The notes beneath the pieces are model-generated. The model saw nothing but the letters and a program-made list of their open reading frames with translations. It did not search any database and was not told the DNA's origin. This document shows positions 19,001-26,281 of a DNA stretch of 64,000 nt, piece by piece (the first letter of the stretch is position 1; every line of letters starts with the position of its first letter). The DNA is from Paraflavitalea sp. CAU 1676 (GTDB lineage: Bacteria > Bacteroidota > Bacteroidia > Chitinophagales > Chitinophagaceae). The DNA is taken from contig NZ_JARHUJ010000001.1 in assembly GCF_029223285.1 (NCBI RefSeq), forward strand, positions 62,001-126,000, written 5' to 3'. A program made the translations under genes and the position numbers.

Positions 19001-19291
19001 CGTTTCGCGGATGCTGGCTTTTTTCACGTCTACCGTAACCTTCTGCTTCAATGCTTTGAGGTCGTAGTTGTACAGGAACCGGAATTCAGCGGTCTTCTCG
19101 ATCCGGTTCAAAACTTTGTCAATGGATGTCTGTTGCAGGTTCAAGGTGATGTTTCCCTGTCCATACACATTGGCCTGTACATGACAAACACTGAGCACAA
19201 TGAGGAAGAGTGTCATCTTCATAATCACGAACAGTTTAAAGAGCGATGGGGCATGGGCATACCTCCTCCCGGGAGGCGTACTTTTTTTCAT
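16046..19291 (-). CDS. SusC/RagA TonB-dependent outer-membrane transporter with STN domain
   Basis: This 1081-residue transporter has, in order, a signal sequence (hydrophobic segment about 20-35), an STN domain (about 45-115), a carboxypeptidase-D-like repeat (about 120-200), the plug (VVVGYGSQRKKDITGAV, the SusC signature, and DPLYVVDGV) and the beta-barrel. The STN domain indicates signalling to a FecR anti-sigma factor, and the fecR and sigma genes lie directly upstream. Start choice: ATG 19291 (MKKSTPP) rather than 19387, since the upstream extension is not family-like. It imports oligosaccharides across the outer membrane with SusD; the substrate is probably a glucan, judging from the GH30 gene. 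Confidence 0.93.
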   Translation of the reverse strand: MKKSTPPGRRYAHAPSLFKLFVIMKMTLFLIVLSVCHVQANVYGQGNITLNLQQTSIDKVLNRIEKTAEFRFLYNYDLKALKQKVTVDVKKASIRETLDKILSNTDLTYKLLDNNLIAIVSRTNERQDIRVTGKVTGPNNEPLFGVSVQVKGTAAGTSTNNAGEYSITADEKATLKFTYIGYLDKEVAVNAQNVVNVELAPSDQPLDQVVVVGYGSQRKKDITGAVSTIKASDFENRPIVSAAAGLQGQAAGVNVFASSGKPGWGLTVSVRGNTSLSAKNDPLYVVDGVIVPSIDFINPSDIESFSVLKDASSAAIYGASGANGVVLVTTKKGASGKTKLTVNAYTGFSTFAKRIDVLDRDQYLDLIKSMGYTDPNNNNTDWQDVAFHTGKEQNIQVAASGGTAGNRYYISGGYQKQQGVVAPADYDRYSVRVNLDNKVKDWLNIGTNLSYLRSEFVDITDNAGGARGGTILSTLSSPPTLGIYKPDGTYTSNVNQGSWENPIAMAYGAEQKSVENRVIGNILADFRITSGLNFRSNFGIESQSSRWDKFQDPYMTDYGRSVKGVGYTSSTQRFVWLWENTLNYTKNFGDNTLAVLVGHTMQESDYKYSYAEGRDFPNGAVGTLNAARLRISMPTTMSQWSKRSYLGRINYSYKDKYLLQTNLRYDGSSRFSEDERWGLFPSLSAAWRISNEGFMDNNRVFNDLKLRVGWGQTGNDGIGDYDYYGIFNPNGAGGFTFSNLPKEGLTWEKTEQTNVGIDASFFNNRLSVTIDGYIKKTKDLLVAVEPPPSSGYSAQTYNVGAIENKGIELTVNAVAINSKSVRWNINGNISFNRNKITSLGEFSKSIPYGGVYERDNAILAMPGKALGSFYGYVAEGVDPATGMMKYADLDKSGGLSDGDRTFIGYAQPDFIYGLTNTVSYKNFELNVFFQGIQGNDVFNASRIETEGMYDSKNQSTNVLRRWTSAGQTTDIPRATGGSAGAPAGYDNNYNSIVSSRFIEDGSYLRLKALTLSYKFSNNLIQKAGFSRLNLYVTGQNLFTITNYSGFDPEVSQNNPNGPAMGIDYGTYPQSRTFIFGISADF

Positions 19292-19372
19292 ATATTTACG
19301 CTTTAAGGTGATCAAATCAGAACCCTGGAGCGATTTACCAGATCTTATCCAGGATTCTGTTACTGCCTTAAC

Positions 19373-19448
19373 GGGATCCCGCTCCAACGGGGTCCCATTA
19401 TTTTTGTATAGCTGGTCTGCATGCGCTGCTCCAACAGGGCATGCAGAC
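19373..19448 (-). other. Two stem-loops in the fecR-susC intergenic gap
   Basis: The 170-bp gap between fecR and susC holds two inverted repeats: GTCTGCATGC/GCATGCAGAC (19415-19424 and 19439-19448, 14-nt loop) and GGGATCCCG/CGGGGTCCC (19373-19381 and 19388-19396, one G-U pair). Neither is followed on the minus strand by a good U-tract, so these are not clear terminators. They could tune the step in expression between regulators and transporter, or protect mRNA ends. Confidence 0.5.
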
Positions 19449-19461
19449 GGATCGCTGCGGT

Positions 19462-20571
19462 TTAGTTTATTATGATCTCCCGACCATTGATGGTGTACTC
19501 AAAGGGTACAATGATCTGCAGGTACTCTAATGCCTTTTGCACGGTTTCCGTTTGAAAGCTGCCTTTGAGGCGACTGTGTTTTAGCTTATCGTTGTTGATG
19601 ATGATCTTCACGTCGTACCAGCGCTCCATTTTGATGGCCAGTTCATCGAAACTGTCGCCATTGAAATTGAGCTTGTTGTATAGCCAGGATGTTTCCTTGA
19701 TGATGCTGTCGGGTTTATTGCCGGGCAACATGGTTACTGAAATACCGGGTTGCACGGGCTGGTTGCTGTCGGGTGTTGGTGGTTGCGGATCGGCGGCCAG
19801 GGAGGCGGTAGTCTCTTCTTTGTTGAATACCAGTTTCTCGTGGGGCCTTAATATTACTTTAGGCGCATTGGGGTCATTCTTTTTCACCACTTCTATGCTG
19901 CCCCGCAGCAGAGTGGCTTCGATGGTAGCATCGGAGGCGTATGATTTTACATTGAAGGCCGTGCCCAATACTTTAATGTCGATGCCGGAAGTATGCACGA
20001 TAAAAGGCCGGCTGGCATCGTGTGTAACGTCGAAGAAGGCTTCTCCTTCGAGGTTCACTTCCCTTCGTTCCGTATTGAAGCTGCTTTGGTAAGTGAGGCG
20101 GCTGCCTGCATTGAGCCATACCTGCGAGCCATCCGGCAATACCATCCGGGAGCGGCTGCCTCTGTTGGCCACTACTTCACTGATGGGCTGATTATCGGTA
20201 GAGCTTACAAGTGGAATGCGGGTATGCTGGTTGCGGTATATGAAGTAAGATCCTCCTGCGAGCACTACCACGGCGGCAGCGTAACCAATCCAGCGTCGCC
20301 AGCGGATGGTACGTACGGGAGCCGGCATTGGTATAACTGAAGTATCTATGGGGGCTGGTGCCTGCAGGATACGTTGAAACCTTTGTTCTTCTTCACTCAA
20401 TTGTTCCTGCTGTTCGTCGGGGTGTTGTTGCCAGTAGGCCGAAAGGATCTCATACAGGTACTGGTCGCTGCCATGTTGCTGGAGATAGCTGTGCAGTTCT
20501 TCCAGTTCGGCCTCGGTGGCCTCGCCGGATAACTTACGGGCAATCAATTCATATATACGCTGTTGCGGCAT
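19462..20571 (-). CDS. FecR-family anti-sigma factor
   Basis: A 369-residue protein with an N-terminal cytoplasmic helical domain (about 1-90, sigma-binding), one membrane helix (WIGYAAAVVVLAGGSYFIY, near 96-115) and a periplasmic FecR domain (RSRMVLPDGSQVWLNAGSRL, GEAFFDVTHD, FNVKSY) ending in an STN-interacting DUF4974-like domain. It holds the neighbouring ECF sigma factor inactive until SusC with bound substrate signals through its STN domain. The ATG is at 20571; an in-frame TTG lies just upstream. Confidence 0.92.
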   Translation of the reverse strand: MPQQRIYELIARKLSGEATEAELEELHSYLQQHGSDQYLYEILSAYWQQHPDEQQEQLSEEEQRFQRILQAPAPIDTSVIPMPAPVRTIRWRRWIGYAAAVVVLAGGSYFIYRNQHTRIPLVSSTDNQPISEVVANRGSRSRMVLPDGSQVWLNAGSRLTYQSSFNTERREVNLEGEAFFDVTHDASRPFIVHTSGIDIKVLGTAFNVKSYASDATIEATLLRGSIEVVKKNDPNAPKVILRPHEKLVFNKEETTASLAADPQPPTPDSNQPVQPGISVTMLPGNKPDSIIKETSWLYNKLNFNGDSFDELAIKMERWYDVKIIINNDKLKHSRLKGSFQTETVQKALEYLQIIVPFEYTINGREIIIN

Positions 20572-20734
20572 CAAGTGGCAAGCTTTGTTAATAAAGACAA
20601 GCGATTTGATCCGATCTACTAAAAGAATTTTAACTTTTTTTCGGGGAGGCGATCAAGCGTCGTAGAACTTTGAAGTTGCTGACTCGGAGAAAGCCTGCAG
20701 CTGCACTTTACCAGTAACACGGACGCCAGACAGG

Positions 20735-21346
20735 CTAATTCTTTTTAGGCAGTGAAGACTTGTTGCGGGGGAATTTTTCAAAATCTTTCCGAACGGCTTC
20801 TGTGATCCGCTGAATAGCGATGGCCATCTGCGCATCGATGGTATTGATCGAGATATTCAATATTTCGGCTACTTCCTTGTACCGGAGGCCGTCTTCTCGG
20901 ATGAGTTTGAAGATCATTTTACAGCGTGGCGGCAGGGCTTCTACGGCCTGGCGGATCCTTTGATAGGTCTCTGCCGTGATCATGATCTGCTCGGGCGAAA
21001 TGCCTGTTTCCTGCAGGGCGATATCTATATTGTCGAAAGGCTCAACGATATTTTCCCGGGCTTTTCGGGCCAGGTAGTTGAGGGCCGTGTTCTTGGTAGC
21101 GGTATAAAGGTAAATGCGCAGGTTGTTGATGGAAGTAATGGAGTTACGCTGGTTCCACAACCGGATGAATACATCTTCCACGATCTCTTCAGCTGCCTCT
21201 TTGGTCTTCACCAACGCAAAAGCGAAGTAGTGCAGGCGTTTATTGTAGATGTGGTAAAGCTCACGGAATGCAAGCTGGTCACCCGCCTCTACCCGTTGCA
21301 GTAGAAGCGCCGTGTTTGCAATCTCATGATCCTGATGATGTTCCAT
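20735..21346 (-). CDS. ECF sigma-70 factor of the SusCD locus
   Basis: A 203-residue ECF sigma factor with region 2 (FRELYHIYNKRLHYFAFAL, AEEIVEDVFIRLW) and region 4 (LPPRCKMIFKLIREDGLRYKEVAEILNIS, the Bacteroidota-type sigma 4 helix-turn-helix). It pairs with the FecR protein encoded next (164 bp apart) and should turn on the SusCD-GH30 genes. Upstream on the minus strand is TTTG-N20-TTTCTTTG, one base away from the -33/-7 consensus, ending shortly before the start. The ATG at 21346 is preferred over a TTG three codons upstream. Confidence 0.92.
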   Translation of the reverse strand: MEHHQDHEIANTALLLQRVEAGDQLAFRELYHIYNKRLHYFAFALVKTKEAAEEIVEDVFIRLWNQRNSITSINNLRIYLYTATKNTALNYLARKARENIVEPFDNIDIALQETGISPEQIMITAETYQRIRQAVEALPPRCKMIFKLIREDGLRYKEVAEILNISINTIDAQMAIAIQRITEAVRKDFEKFPRNKSSLPKKN

Positions 21347-21373
21347 AATCGGCAATCGTTAACAAAGAAACCA

Positions 21374-21460
21374 GTTTTACGGTTGATGCACAAACCTGGC
21401 AGATCAGGTGATCCTTTCCTCAGGGCGAAAACAGGTGCATCTGGCTAAATTCCGTAAAAC
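21374..21460. promoter_or_regulatory. Nested dyad between the sigma gene and paaA
   Basis: Two perfect inverted repeats share one centre: GTTTTACGG (21374-21382) with CCGTAAAAC (21452-21460), and inside it GATGCAC (21385-21391) with GTGCATC (21435-21441). The region is the 265-bp divergent gap between the SusCD sigma factor and the phenylacetate operon and overlaps the sigma promoter. It may be a binding platform for a regulator of the glycan locus; no protein can be assigned. Confidence 0.45.
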
Positions 21461-21548
21461 CAAGGTATATCAGTTGCTTAATCCTACACAATCGACATCT
21501 CCGCAGCATGTATTGCTGCTTAAGCGCACAAAATACAACAAAAGTATA

Positions 21549-21566
21549 AGCTAACAACCGTTAGCT
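21549..21566. promoter_or_regulatory. Operator palindrome GCTAAC-N4-GTTAGC before paaA
   Basis: AGCTAACAACCGTTAGCT is an 18-bp palindrome with 7-bp arms and a 4-bp spacer. It covers the position of the -33 element of the paaA promoter. The core GCTAAC-N4-GTTAGC recurs once more in this window, at 50947-50962, in front of the tetR-paaE unit, so it is probably the binding site of that TetR repressor. Confidence 0.8.
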
Positions 21567-21583
21567 CAACTGCAAATAATAAT

Positions 21584-21591
21584 TATCTTTG
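21584..21591 (+). promoter_or_regulatory. -7 element TATCTTTG of the paaABCDGIY operon
   Basis: TATCTTTG is a perfect TAnnTTTG element, 20 bp before the paaA ATG. The expected -33 region (about 21560-21563) lies inside the right arm of the palindrome, so bound repressor would block RNA polymerase. Confidence 0.75.
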
Positions 21592-21611
21592 GAATACTTA
21601 AACATGTAACC

Positions 21612-22559
21612 ATGTCTGTACAGGAGCTGGAGAAGATCTTCCAGGGTAAAGTAGACCAGGAGATCAAGATCGAACCCAAAGATTGGATGCCCGATGCTTA
21701 CCGCAAAACATTGGTGCGGCAGATCAGTCAGCACGCACATAGCGAGATCGTAGGTATGCTGCCCGAAGGCAACTGGATCAGCCGCGCCCCCAGCCTCAAG
21801 CGCAAGGCGATCCTGCTGGCCAAAGTGCAGGACGAAGCCGGTCATGGCCTTTACCTGTATTCGGCTGTCGAAACACTGGGCACGCCCCGCAACCAAACCA
21901 TCGAAGACCTGCACAGTGGTAAGGCGAAATACTCCTCTATCTTCAATTACCCCACGCTTACCTGGGCCGATATCGGCGCCATTGGTTGGCTGGTGGATGG
22001 CGCAGCCATTCTCAACCAGGTGATGTTGTGCCGTACGTCGTATGGTCCCTATGCACGCGCCATGGTACGCATATGTAAGGAAGAAAGCTTTCACCAGCGC
22101 CAGGGTTTTGAGATACTGTTGGTATTGTCGAAAGGTACCCCCGAACAAAAGGCCATGTGCCAGGATGCTATCAACCGGTGGTGGTGGCCTTCGTTGATGA
22201 TGTTTGGACCCAAGGACGGCGAATCGACCCACTCGGACCAAAGCATGACCTGGAAGATCAAACGCAAAAGCAATGATGAACTGCGTCAGCAGTTCGTGGA
22301 TATGATCGTAGAACAGGCGAAGATCCTGAACGTTACCCTGCCCGATCCTGCGCTCCAATGGAATGCAGCAAAGGGGCACTATGATTTTGGAGAGATCGAT
22401 TGGGTAGAGTTCTGGAATGTGGTGAAAGGCAATGGGCCCTGCAACAAAGAAAGACTCGAGGCAAGGCGCAAAGCCTGGGACGAAGGCGCCTGGGTGCGCG
22501 ACGCCGCTGCCGCCTTTGCCGAAAAACGCGCTGCCCGGCAGGCACAACAAGTAGCCTGA
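21612..22559 (+). CDS. paaA: 1,2-phenylacetyl-CoA epoxidase subunit PaaA
   Basis: A 315-residue catalytic subunit of the bacterial multicomponent monooxygenase that converts phenylacetyl-CoA to its ring 1,2-epoxide with O2. The ferritin-like diiron site is visible in [14 protein letters not shown] (E..H) and [17 protein letters not shown] (E..H), with the family block [21 protein letters not shown]. It is the first gene of a colinear paaA-B-C-D-G-I-Y run on the plus strand and starts 20 bp after its promoter element. Length matches the family. The C-terminus is Ala/Arg-rich. Confidence 0.96.
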   Translation: MSVQELEKIFQGKVDQEIKIEPKDWMPDAYRKTLVRQISQHAHSEIVGMLPEGNWISRAPSLKRKAILLAKVQDEAGHGLYLYSAVETLGTPRNQTIEDLHSGKAKYSSIFNYPTLTWADIGAIGWLVDGAAILNQVMLCRTSYGPYARAMVRICKEESFHQRQGFEILLVLSKGTPEQKAMCQDAINRWWWPSLMMFGPKDGESTHSDQSMTWKIKRKSNDELRQQFVDMIVEQAKILNVTLPDPALQWNAAKGHYDFGEIDWVEFWNVVKGNGPCNKERLEARRKAWDEGAWVRDAAAAFAEKRAARQAQQVA

Positions 22560-22581
22560 TCATTCAACTTAAATTAGTCCA

Positions 22582-22950
22582 ATGAACATACGACTCACCA
22601 AATATTATTACGGCGATATTCCGGAAGAAAATACCGGTGGCGGTGCCGGCACCGTAACTGTCAAAGACGTAGCCGGCTGGCCCTTGTGGGAAGTCTTTAT
22701 ACGCAGCAAGCAAGGCCTCGATCATAAGCATGTTGGCAGCCTGCAGGCCGCCGATGCGCAAATGGCCATTGAAAATGCCCGCGATGTATATACCCGCCGT
22801 TCAGAAGGCATCAGCATCTGGGTAGTGGAAAGCAAACACATCCATGCCTCCAATCCCGACGATGCCGGCGCCTTCTATGAACCCGCCAACGACAAAGTGT
22901 ACAGGCATCCTACATTTTACGACCTGCCCGAGGAGTTGAAGCATATGTAG
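22582..22950 (+). CDS. paaB: 1,2-phenylacetyl-CoA epoxidase subunit PaaB
   Basis: A 122-residue protein matching PaaB, the small subunit that bridges the PaaAC heterodimers of the epoxidase (WPLWEVFIRSKQGLDHKHVGSL is the family signature, followed by ALENARDVYTRR-like helix and SIWVVES). It has about 25 extra residues at the N-terminus, including a GGGAG stretch, relative to the shortest homologs. The gap to paaA is 22 bp. A weak hairpin (CCGGC/GCCGG) lies in the 61 bp before paaC. Confidence 0.94.
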   Translation: MNIRLTKYYYGDIPEENTGGGAGTVTVKDVAGWPLWEVFIRSKQGLDHKHVGSLQAADAQMAIENARDVYTRRSEGISIWVVESKHIHASNPDDAGAFYEPANDKVYRHPTFYDLPEELKHM

Positions 22951-23011
22951 GATATGTGTATTGCCGGCCTTACAACGGTGCCGGTTATTTTGTTATCTGT
23001 AACGATCATTC

Positions 23012-23791
23012 ATGTATCAACCTGTAAATACACAAGCAGCTAACCTGGTAAACTACCTCCTGCACCTGGGCGATAATGCGCTCATTTTATCGCAACGCAA
23101 TAGCGAGTGGTGCGGGCACGGACCAGTGCTGGAACAGGATATTGCCATCACCAACATATCGCTCGACCTCATTGGGCAGGCACGCAGCTTTTACCAGTAT
23201 GCGGCCAGCCTGGAAGGTGGAGATGCCACAGAAGATAGCCTGGCCTATCTGCGGGGCGAACGAACTTATCTGAACTGCCTGATGAACGAGCTGCCCAATG
23301 GCGATTGGGGACAAACCATCATGCGCCAGTTCTTTTTCAGCGTTTACCAGCAGTTGTTGTATAATGCCCTGCTCCAATCTAGGGATGAAACTGTGGCTGC
23401 CATTGCCGAAAAGTCGCTGAAAGAAGTAACTTATCACGTGCGCTGGAGCAGCGAGTGGGTGATCAGGTTGGGCGACGGTACCGATGAAAGTCATGCCCGT
23501 ATGGAGAAAGCGCTGAATATGCTTTGGAGCTATACCGGCGAATTTTTTATGCCGGCGGGCTATGAAACGGCCGCCGTTGCCGAAGGCATCGGTGCCGATG
23601 TAGCGGCTTTGCAGCAACGATGGATGGAACAGGTGGCAGCCGTATTGCAGGAAGCCACATTGCCGGTGCCTGTTGCGGGCAAAACCTGGATGCAGTCGGG
23701 CGGTAAGGAAGGAAAACATTCCGAGCACCTCGGATTCCTGCTGGCCGAAATGCAGTACCTGCAACGTGCTTATCCCGGTGCAACCTGGTAA
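23012..23791 (+). CDS. paaC: 1,2-phenylacetyl-CoA epoxidase subunit PaaC
   Basis: A 259-residue structural partner of PaaA with a ferritin-like fold. Family blocks visible are YLLHLGDNALILSQRNSEWCGHGP, DIAITNISLDLIGQAR, LPNGDWGQTIMRQFF, and KEVTYHVRWSSEWVIRLGDGT. PaaC lacks a working metal site and supports the PaaA active centre. It lies between paaB (61 bp) and paaD (19 bp). Confidence 0.95.
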   Translation: MYQPVNTQAANLVNYLLHLGDNALILSQRNSEWCGHGPVLEQDIAITNISLDLIGQARSFYQYAASLEGGDATEDSLAYLRGERTYLNCLMNELPNGDWGQTIMRQFFFSVYQQLLYNALLQSRDETVAAIAEKSLKEVTYHVRWSSEWVIRLGDGTDESHARMEKALNMLWSYTGEFFMPAGYETAAVAEGIGADVAALQQRWMEQVAAVLQEATLPVPVAGKTWMQSGGKEGKHSEHLGFLLAEMQYLQRAYPGATW

Positions 23792-23810
23792 GCGGCGTTC
23801 ATAAAACCTA

Positions 23811-24323
23811 TTGAATTTGAGCAGCGTTATCAACATATCAGTAGCAGCCATATGGTCATTGCTGGAGCAGGTAACTGATCCGGAAGTGCCTGTGCTGTCG
23901 GTGATCGACCTGGGCATCGTACGTGATGTGCAGCTGCGTGGCGATGATGGCGTGGAGGTAACGATCACGCCTACTTACAGCGGGTGCCCGGCCATGGATG
24001 TCATCAGCATGCAAATCAGGATGCTGCTGCTGGAGCAGGGCTTTAAGGAGGTGGTGGTGAAACAGGTATTGTCACCAGCCTGGACCACCGGGTGGATGAG
24101 TGAAGCCGGGCGGCAGAAGCTGCTGGCCTATGGCATAGCCCCTCCCAACCAGGTGCAGCAGGTATGCAGACAGGAGTTGTTTGCCCCGCACGAAGCCGTG
24201 GCCTGTCCGCAATGCGGCTCTTATCATACCCGCCTGGTGAGTGAGTTTGGCTCTACCGCCTGCAAATCGTTGTATCAATGCAACGATTGCCACGAACCGT
24301 TCGATTATTTCAAATGTCATTAA
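23811..24323 (+). CDS. paaD: Phenylacetate degradation protein PaaD (Fe-S assembly type)
   Basis: A 170-residue protein with an N-terminal DUF59/MIP18 domain (EQVTDPEVPVLSVIDLGIVRDV, PTYSGCPAMDVI) and a C-terminal Cys4 zinc- or Fe-S-binding domain (CPQCGSYHTRLVSEFG and CNDCHEPFDYFKCH). PaaD is thought to help assemble the cofactors of the epoxidase complex. No ATG is in frame before the conserved domain; the start is a TTG, at 23811 or two codons later. It overlaps no gene and lies 19 bp after paaC and 18 bp before paaG. Confidence 0.93.
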   Translation: MNLSSVINISVAAIWSLLEQVTDPEVPVLSVIDLGIVRDVQLRGDDGVEVTITPTYSGCPAMDVISMQIRMLLLEQGFKEVVVKQVLSPAWTTGWMSEAGRQKLLAYGIAPPNQVQQVCRQELFAPHEAVACPQCGSYHTRLVSEFGSTACKSLYQCNDCHEPFDYFKCH

Positions 24324-24341
24324 AAGCTTCAAACTATATCC

Positions 24342-25118
24342 ATGTCGTCTGTTCTATTTCAAATCGAAGCCAATGTGGCGGTGATCACGCTCAATCGTCC
24401 CGATAAGCTGAATGCCTTCAATCGTGATATGGCATTGTTGCTGCAACAACAGCTGGATGAATGTGCCAAGCTCCAGGAAGTGCGTTGTGTGTACATTACC
24501 GGCGCGGGTAAGGGATTTAGTGCCGGGCAGGACCTGGCCGAAGTGATTGCACCCGATGGCCCCACGATGACGCAGATACTGAGTGAACATTATAATCCCA
24601 TCATCGACCGCATACGCAAGATGCCCAAGCCGGTGGTGGCGGCGGTGAATGGCGTGGCGGCCGGTGCAGGCGCCAATATCGCCTTGTGTTGCGATATCGT
24701 GGTTGCATCAGAATCGGCTTCCTTTATCCAGGCCTTTTCGAAGCTGGGGCTCGTGCCCGATAGTGGCGGCACCTATTTCCTGCCCCGCCTTATTGGTTGG
24801 CAAAAAGCCTCGGCGCTTTCGATGCTGGGTGATAAAATATCGGCTGCCGATGCCGAGCGCATGGGTATGATCTACAAGGTGATTGCTGGCGAAGGATTTG
24901 GTTCGGCAACCTTACAACTGGCTCAGCAAATGGCGCAGATGCCCACTCAGGGGCTGGCATTGATCAAGCAGGCATTGAACCAGTCGTTTACCAATAACTA
25001 TGAACAGCAGCTCGCTTTGGAAGATAAGCTGCAACAGGAAGCTGCTGCCACCAACGACTTCAAGGAAGGCGTCAATGCGTTCCTGGAGAAAAGAGCACCC
25101 CTGTTCACGGGTAAATAA
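24342..25118 (+). CDS. paaG: Ring-epoxide isomerase PaaG (enoyl-CoA hydratase family)
   Basis: A 258-residue crotonase-fold enzyme. The oxyanion segments GKGFSAGQDLAEV and VNGVAAGAGANIALCCDIV are present, and the catalytic Asp is in LVPDSGGTYFLPRLIG, as in PaaG isomerases that turn the ring 1,2-epoxide into oxepin-CoA. The position right after paaABCD supports PaaG over a generic enoyl-CoA hydratase; a PaaF-type hydratase was not found in the window. Confidence 0.9.
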   Translation: MSSVLFQIEANVAVITLNRPDKLNAFNRDMALLLQQQLDECAKLQEVRCVYITGAGKGFSAGQDLAEVIAPDGPTMTQILSEHYNPIIDRIRKMPKPVVAAVNGVAAGAGANIALCCDIVVASESASFIQAFSKLGLVPDSGGTYFLPRLIGWQKASALSMLGDKISAADAERMGMIYKVIAGEGFGSATLQLAQQMAQMPTQGLALIKQALNQSFTNNYEQQLALEDKLQQEAAATNDFKEGVNAFLEKRAPLFTGK

Positions 25119-25153
25119 TCCCACACTAGTAAGCTACCAATCAAGATTATCAT

Positions 25154-25612
25154 ATGCAGGCAGATCAACTGGCCGTACAGGTTGTTCAAAAGATGATGGA
25201 GCACGATGCCTTCAGCCAATGGCTGGGCATACAGGTGCTGGAAGTGAAAGAGGGCTATAGCCGTATTCAAATGACGCTGAGAGACGAAATGCTGAATGGA
25301 TTTGGCGTTATCCACGGCGGCGTTACCTTTTCGCTGGCTGATAGTGCATTTGCGTTCGCCTGCAATAACCGCAACAACCTCTCGATGGCCCTGGATGTGT
25401 CCATTACCTTTACGAAAGCCGGTTCTCCCGGCGACGTACTGATGGCTGAAGCAAAAGAAGTGCACAATGGGCGCAGTACGGGGCTGTACCTGATCAGCGT
25501 AACCAATCAGCAGGGACAGTCTGTGGCCGTATTTAAAGGCACCTGCTTCCGGACAGGCAGGCCGTTGGTAGAGCAACCAGCCAGCGCTGAGCCATCTACC
25601 GGTTTAGTATAA
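25154..25612 (+). CDS. paaI: Hydroxyphenylacetyl-CoA thioesterase PaaI
   Basis: A 152-residue hotdog-fold thioesterase with the PaaI signature NGFGVIHGGVTFSLADSAFAFACNN; the Asp of LADSA is the usual catalytic residue. PaaI hydrolyses dead-end CoA thioesters so that CoA is not trapped during phenylacetate breakdown. It is inside the paa operon, 35 bp from paaG and 35 bp from paaY. Confidence 0.93.
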   Translation: MQADQLAVQVVQKMMEHDAFSQWLGIQVLEVKEGYSRIQMTLRDEMLNGFGVIHGGVTFSLADSAFAFACNNRNNLSMALDVSITFTKAGSPGDVLMAEAKEVHNGRSTGLYLISVTNQQGQSVAVFKGTCFRTGRPLVEQPASAEPSTGLV

Positions 25613-25647
25613 AATCTGCTACACATCTACCATTAATCCATTTCACC

Positions 25648-26259
25648 ATGATCTACTCTTTTAAGGGGTTCATTCCGGTTGTTCATCCCTCTTCATTCGT
25701 GCATCCCCAGGCGGCCGTAACAGGCAATGTGATCATCGGCAGGGACGTATACGTAGGACCGGGAGCCGCCATCCGCGGCGACTGGGGAGGTATTGTCATT
25801 GAAGACGGCTGTAATGTACAGGAGAATTGTACCATACATATGTTTCCCGGGATTACGGTAGTATTGAAAGAAGGGGCCCATATTGGCCATGGCGCTGTAG
25901 TTCACGGCGCCATCATAGGCAGAAACTGTTTGATCGGGATGAACAGTGTGATCATGGACAATGTGGTTTTGGGCGACGAATGTGTGGTAGGCGCCCTTTC
26001 GTTCATAAAAGCCAACGAAAAGATACCGGCCCGCAGCCTGCTGATGGGCAACCCAGCCCGGGTGGTAAAACAGGTGAGCGATGAAATGATATCGTGGAAG
26101 ACCTCCGGCACAAAACTATACCAGGCACTGCCGGCCGAAATGCAGGCCGACTGGGAGCCCTGCGAGCCGCTGCGGGAGGTGCCGGCCAACAGGCCCACGC
26201 AGGAGGTATTGTACAAGACCTGGCAGGAAATAAAGGGCCTGGGGGAAGCAGGGGTATAA
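25648..26259 (+). CDS. paaY: PaaY-like hexapeptide-repeat thioesterase (gamma-carbonic anhydrase fold)
   Basis: A 203-residue left-handed beta-helix protein (hexapeptide repeats such as [20 protein letters not shown] and the His pair in [16 protein letters not shown] that bind a metal). In paa clusters this fold is PaaY, a thioesterase acting on 2-hydroxycyclohepta-1,4,6-triene-1-formyl-CoA. It is the last gene of the operon and ends 22 bp before obg. Without context it could be called a gamma-carbonic anhydrase. Confidence 0.87.
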   Translation: MIYSFKGFIPVVHPSSFVHPQAAVTGNVIIGRDVYVGPGAAIRGDWGGIVIEDGCNVQENCTIHMFPGITVVLKEGAHIGHGAVVHGAIIGRNCLIGMNSVIMDNVVLGDECVVGALSFIKANEKIPARSLLMGNPARVVKQVSDEMISWKTSGTKLYQALPAEMQADWEPCEPLREVPANRPTQEVLYKTWQEIKGLGEAGV

Positions 26260-26264
26260 AACAT

Positions 26265-26272
26265 TATCTTTG
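26265..26272 (+). promoter_or_regulatory. -7 element TATCTTTG squeezed between paaY and obg
   Basis: A perfect TAnnTTTG lies in the 22-bp gap between paaY and obg and ends 9 bp before the obg ATG. With the usual 5-8 nt to the start of transcription, the mRNA would have 1-4 untranslated bases. obg therefore probably has its own promoter and an almost leaderless mRNA. Confidence 0.65.
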
Positions 26273-26281
26273 CACCTCGCA

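Noticed and set aside
21561-22550. 329-codon minus-strand frame opposite paaA
   Set aside because: paaA is certain from its diiron motifs and operon context; the reverse frame has no homology-like features and would run through the paa promoter.
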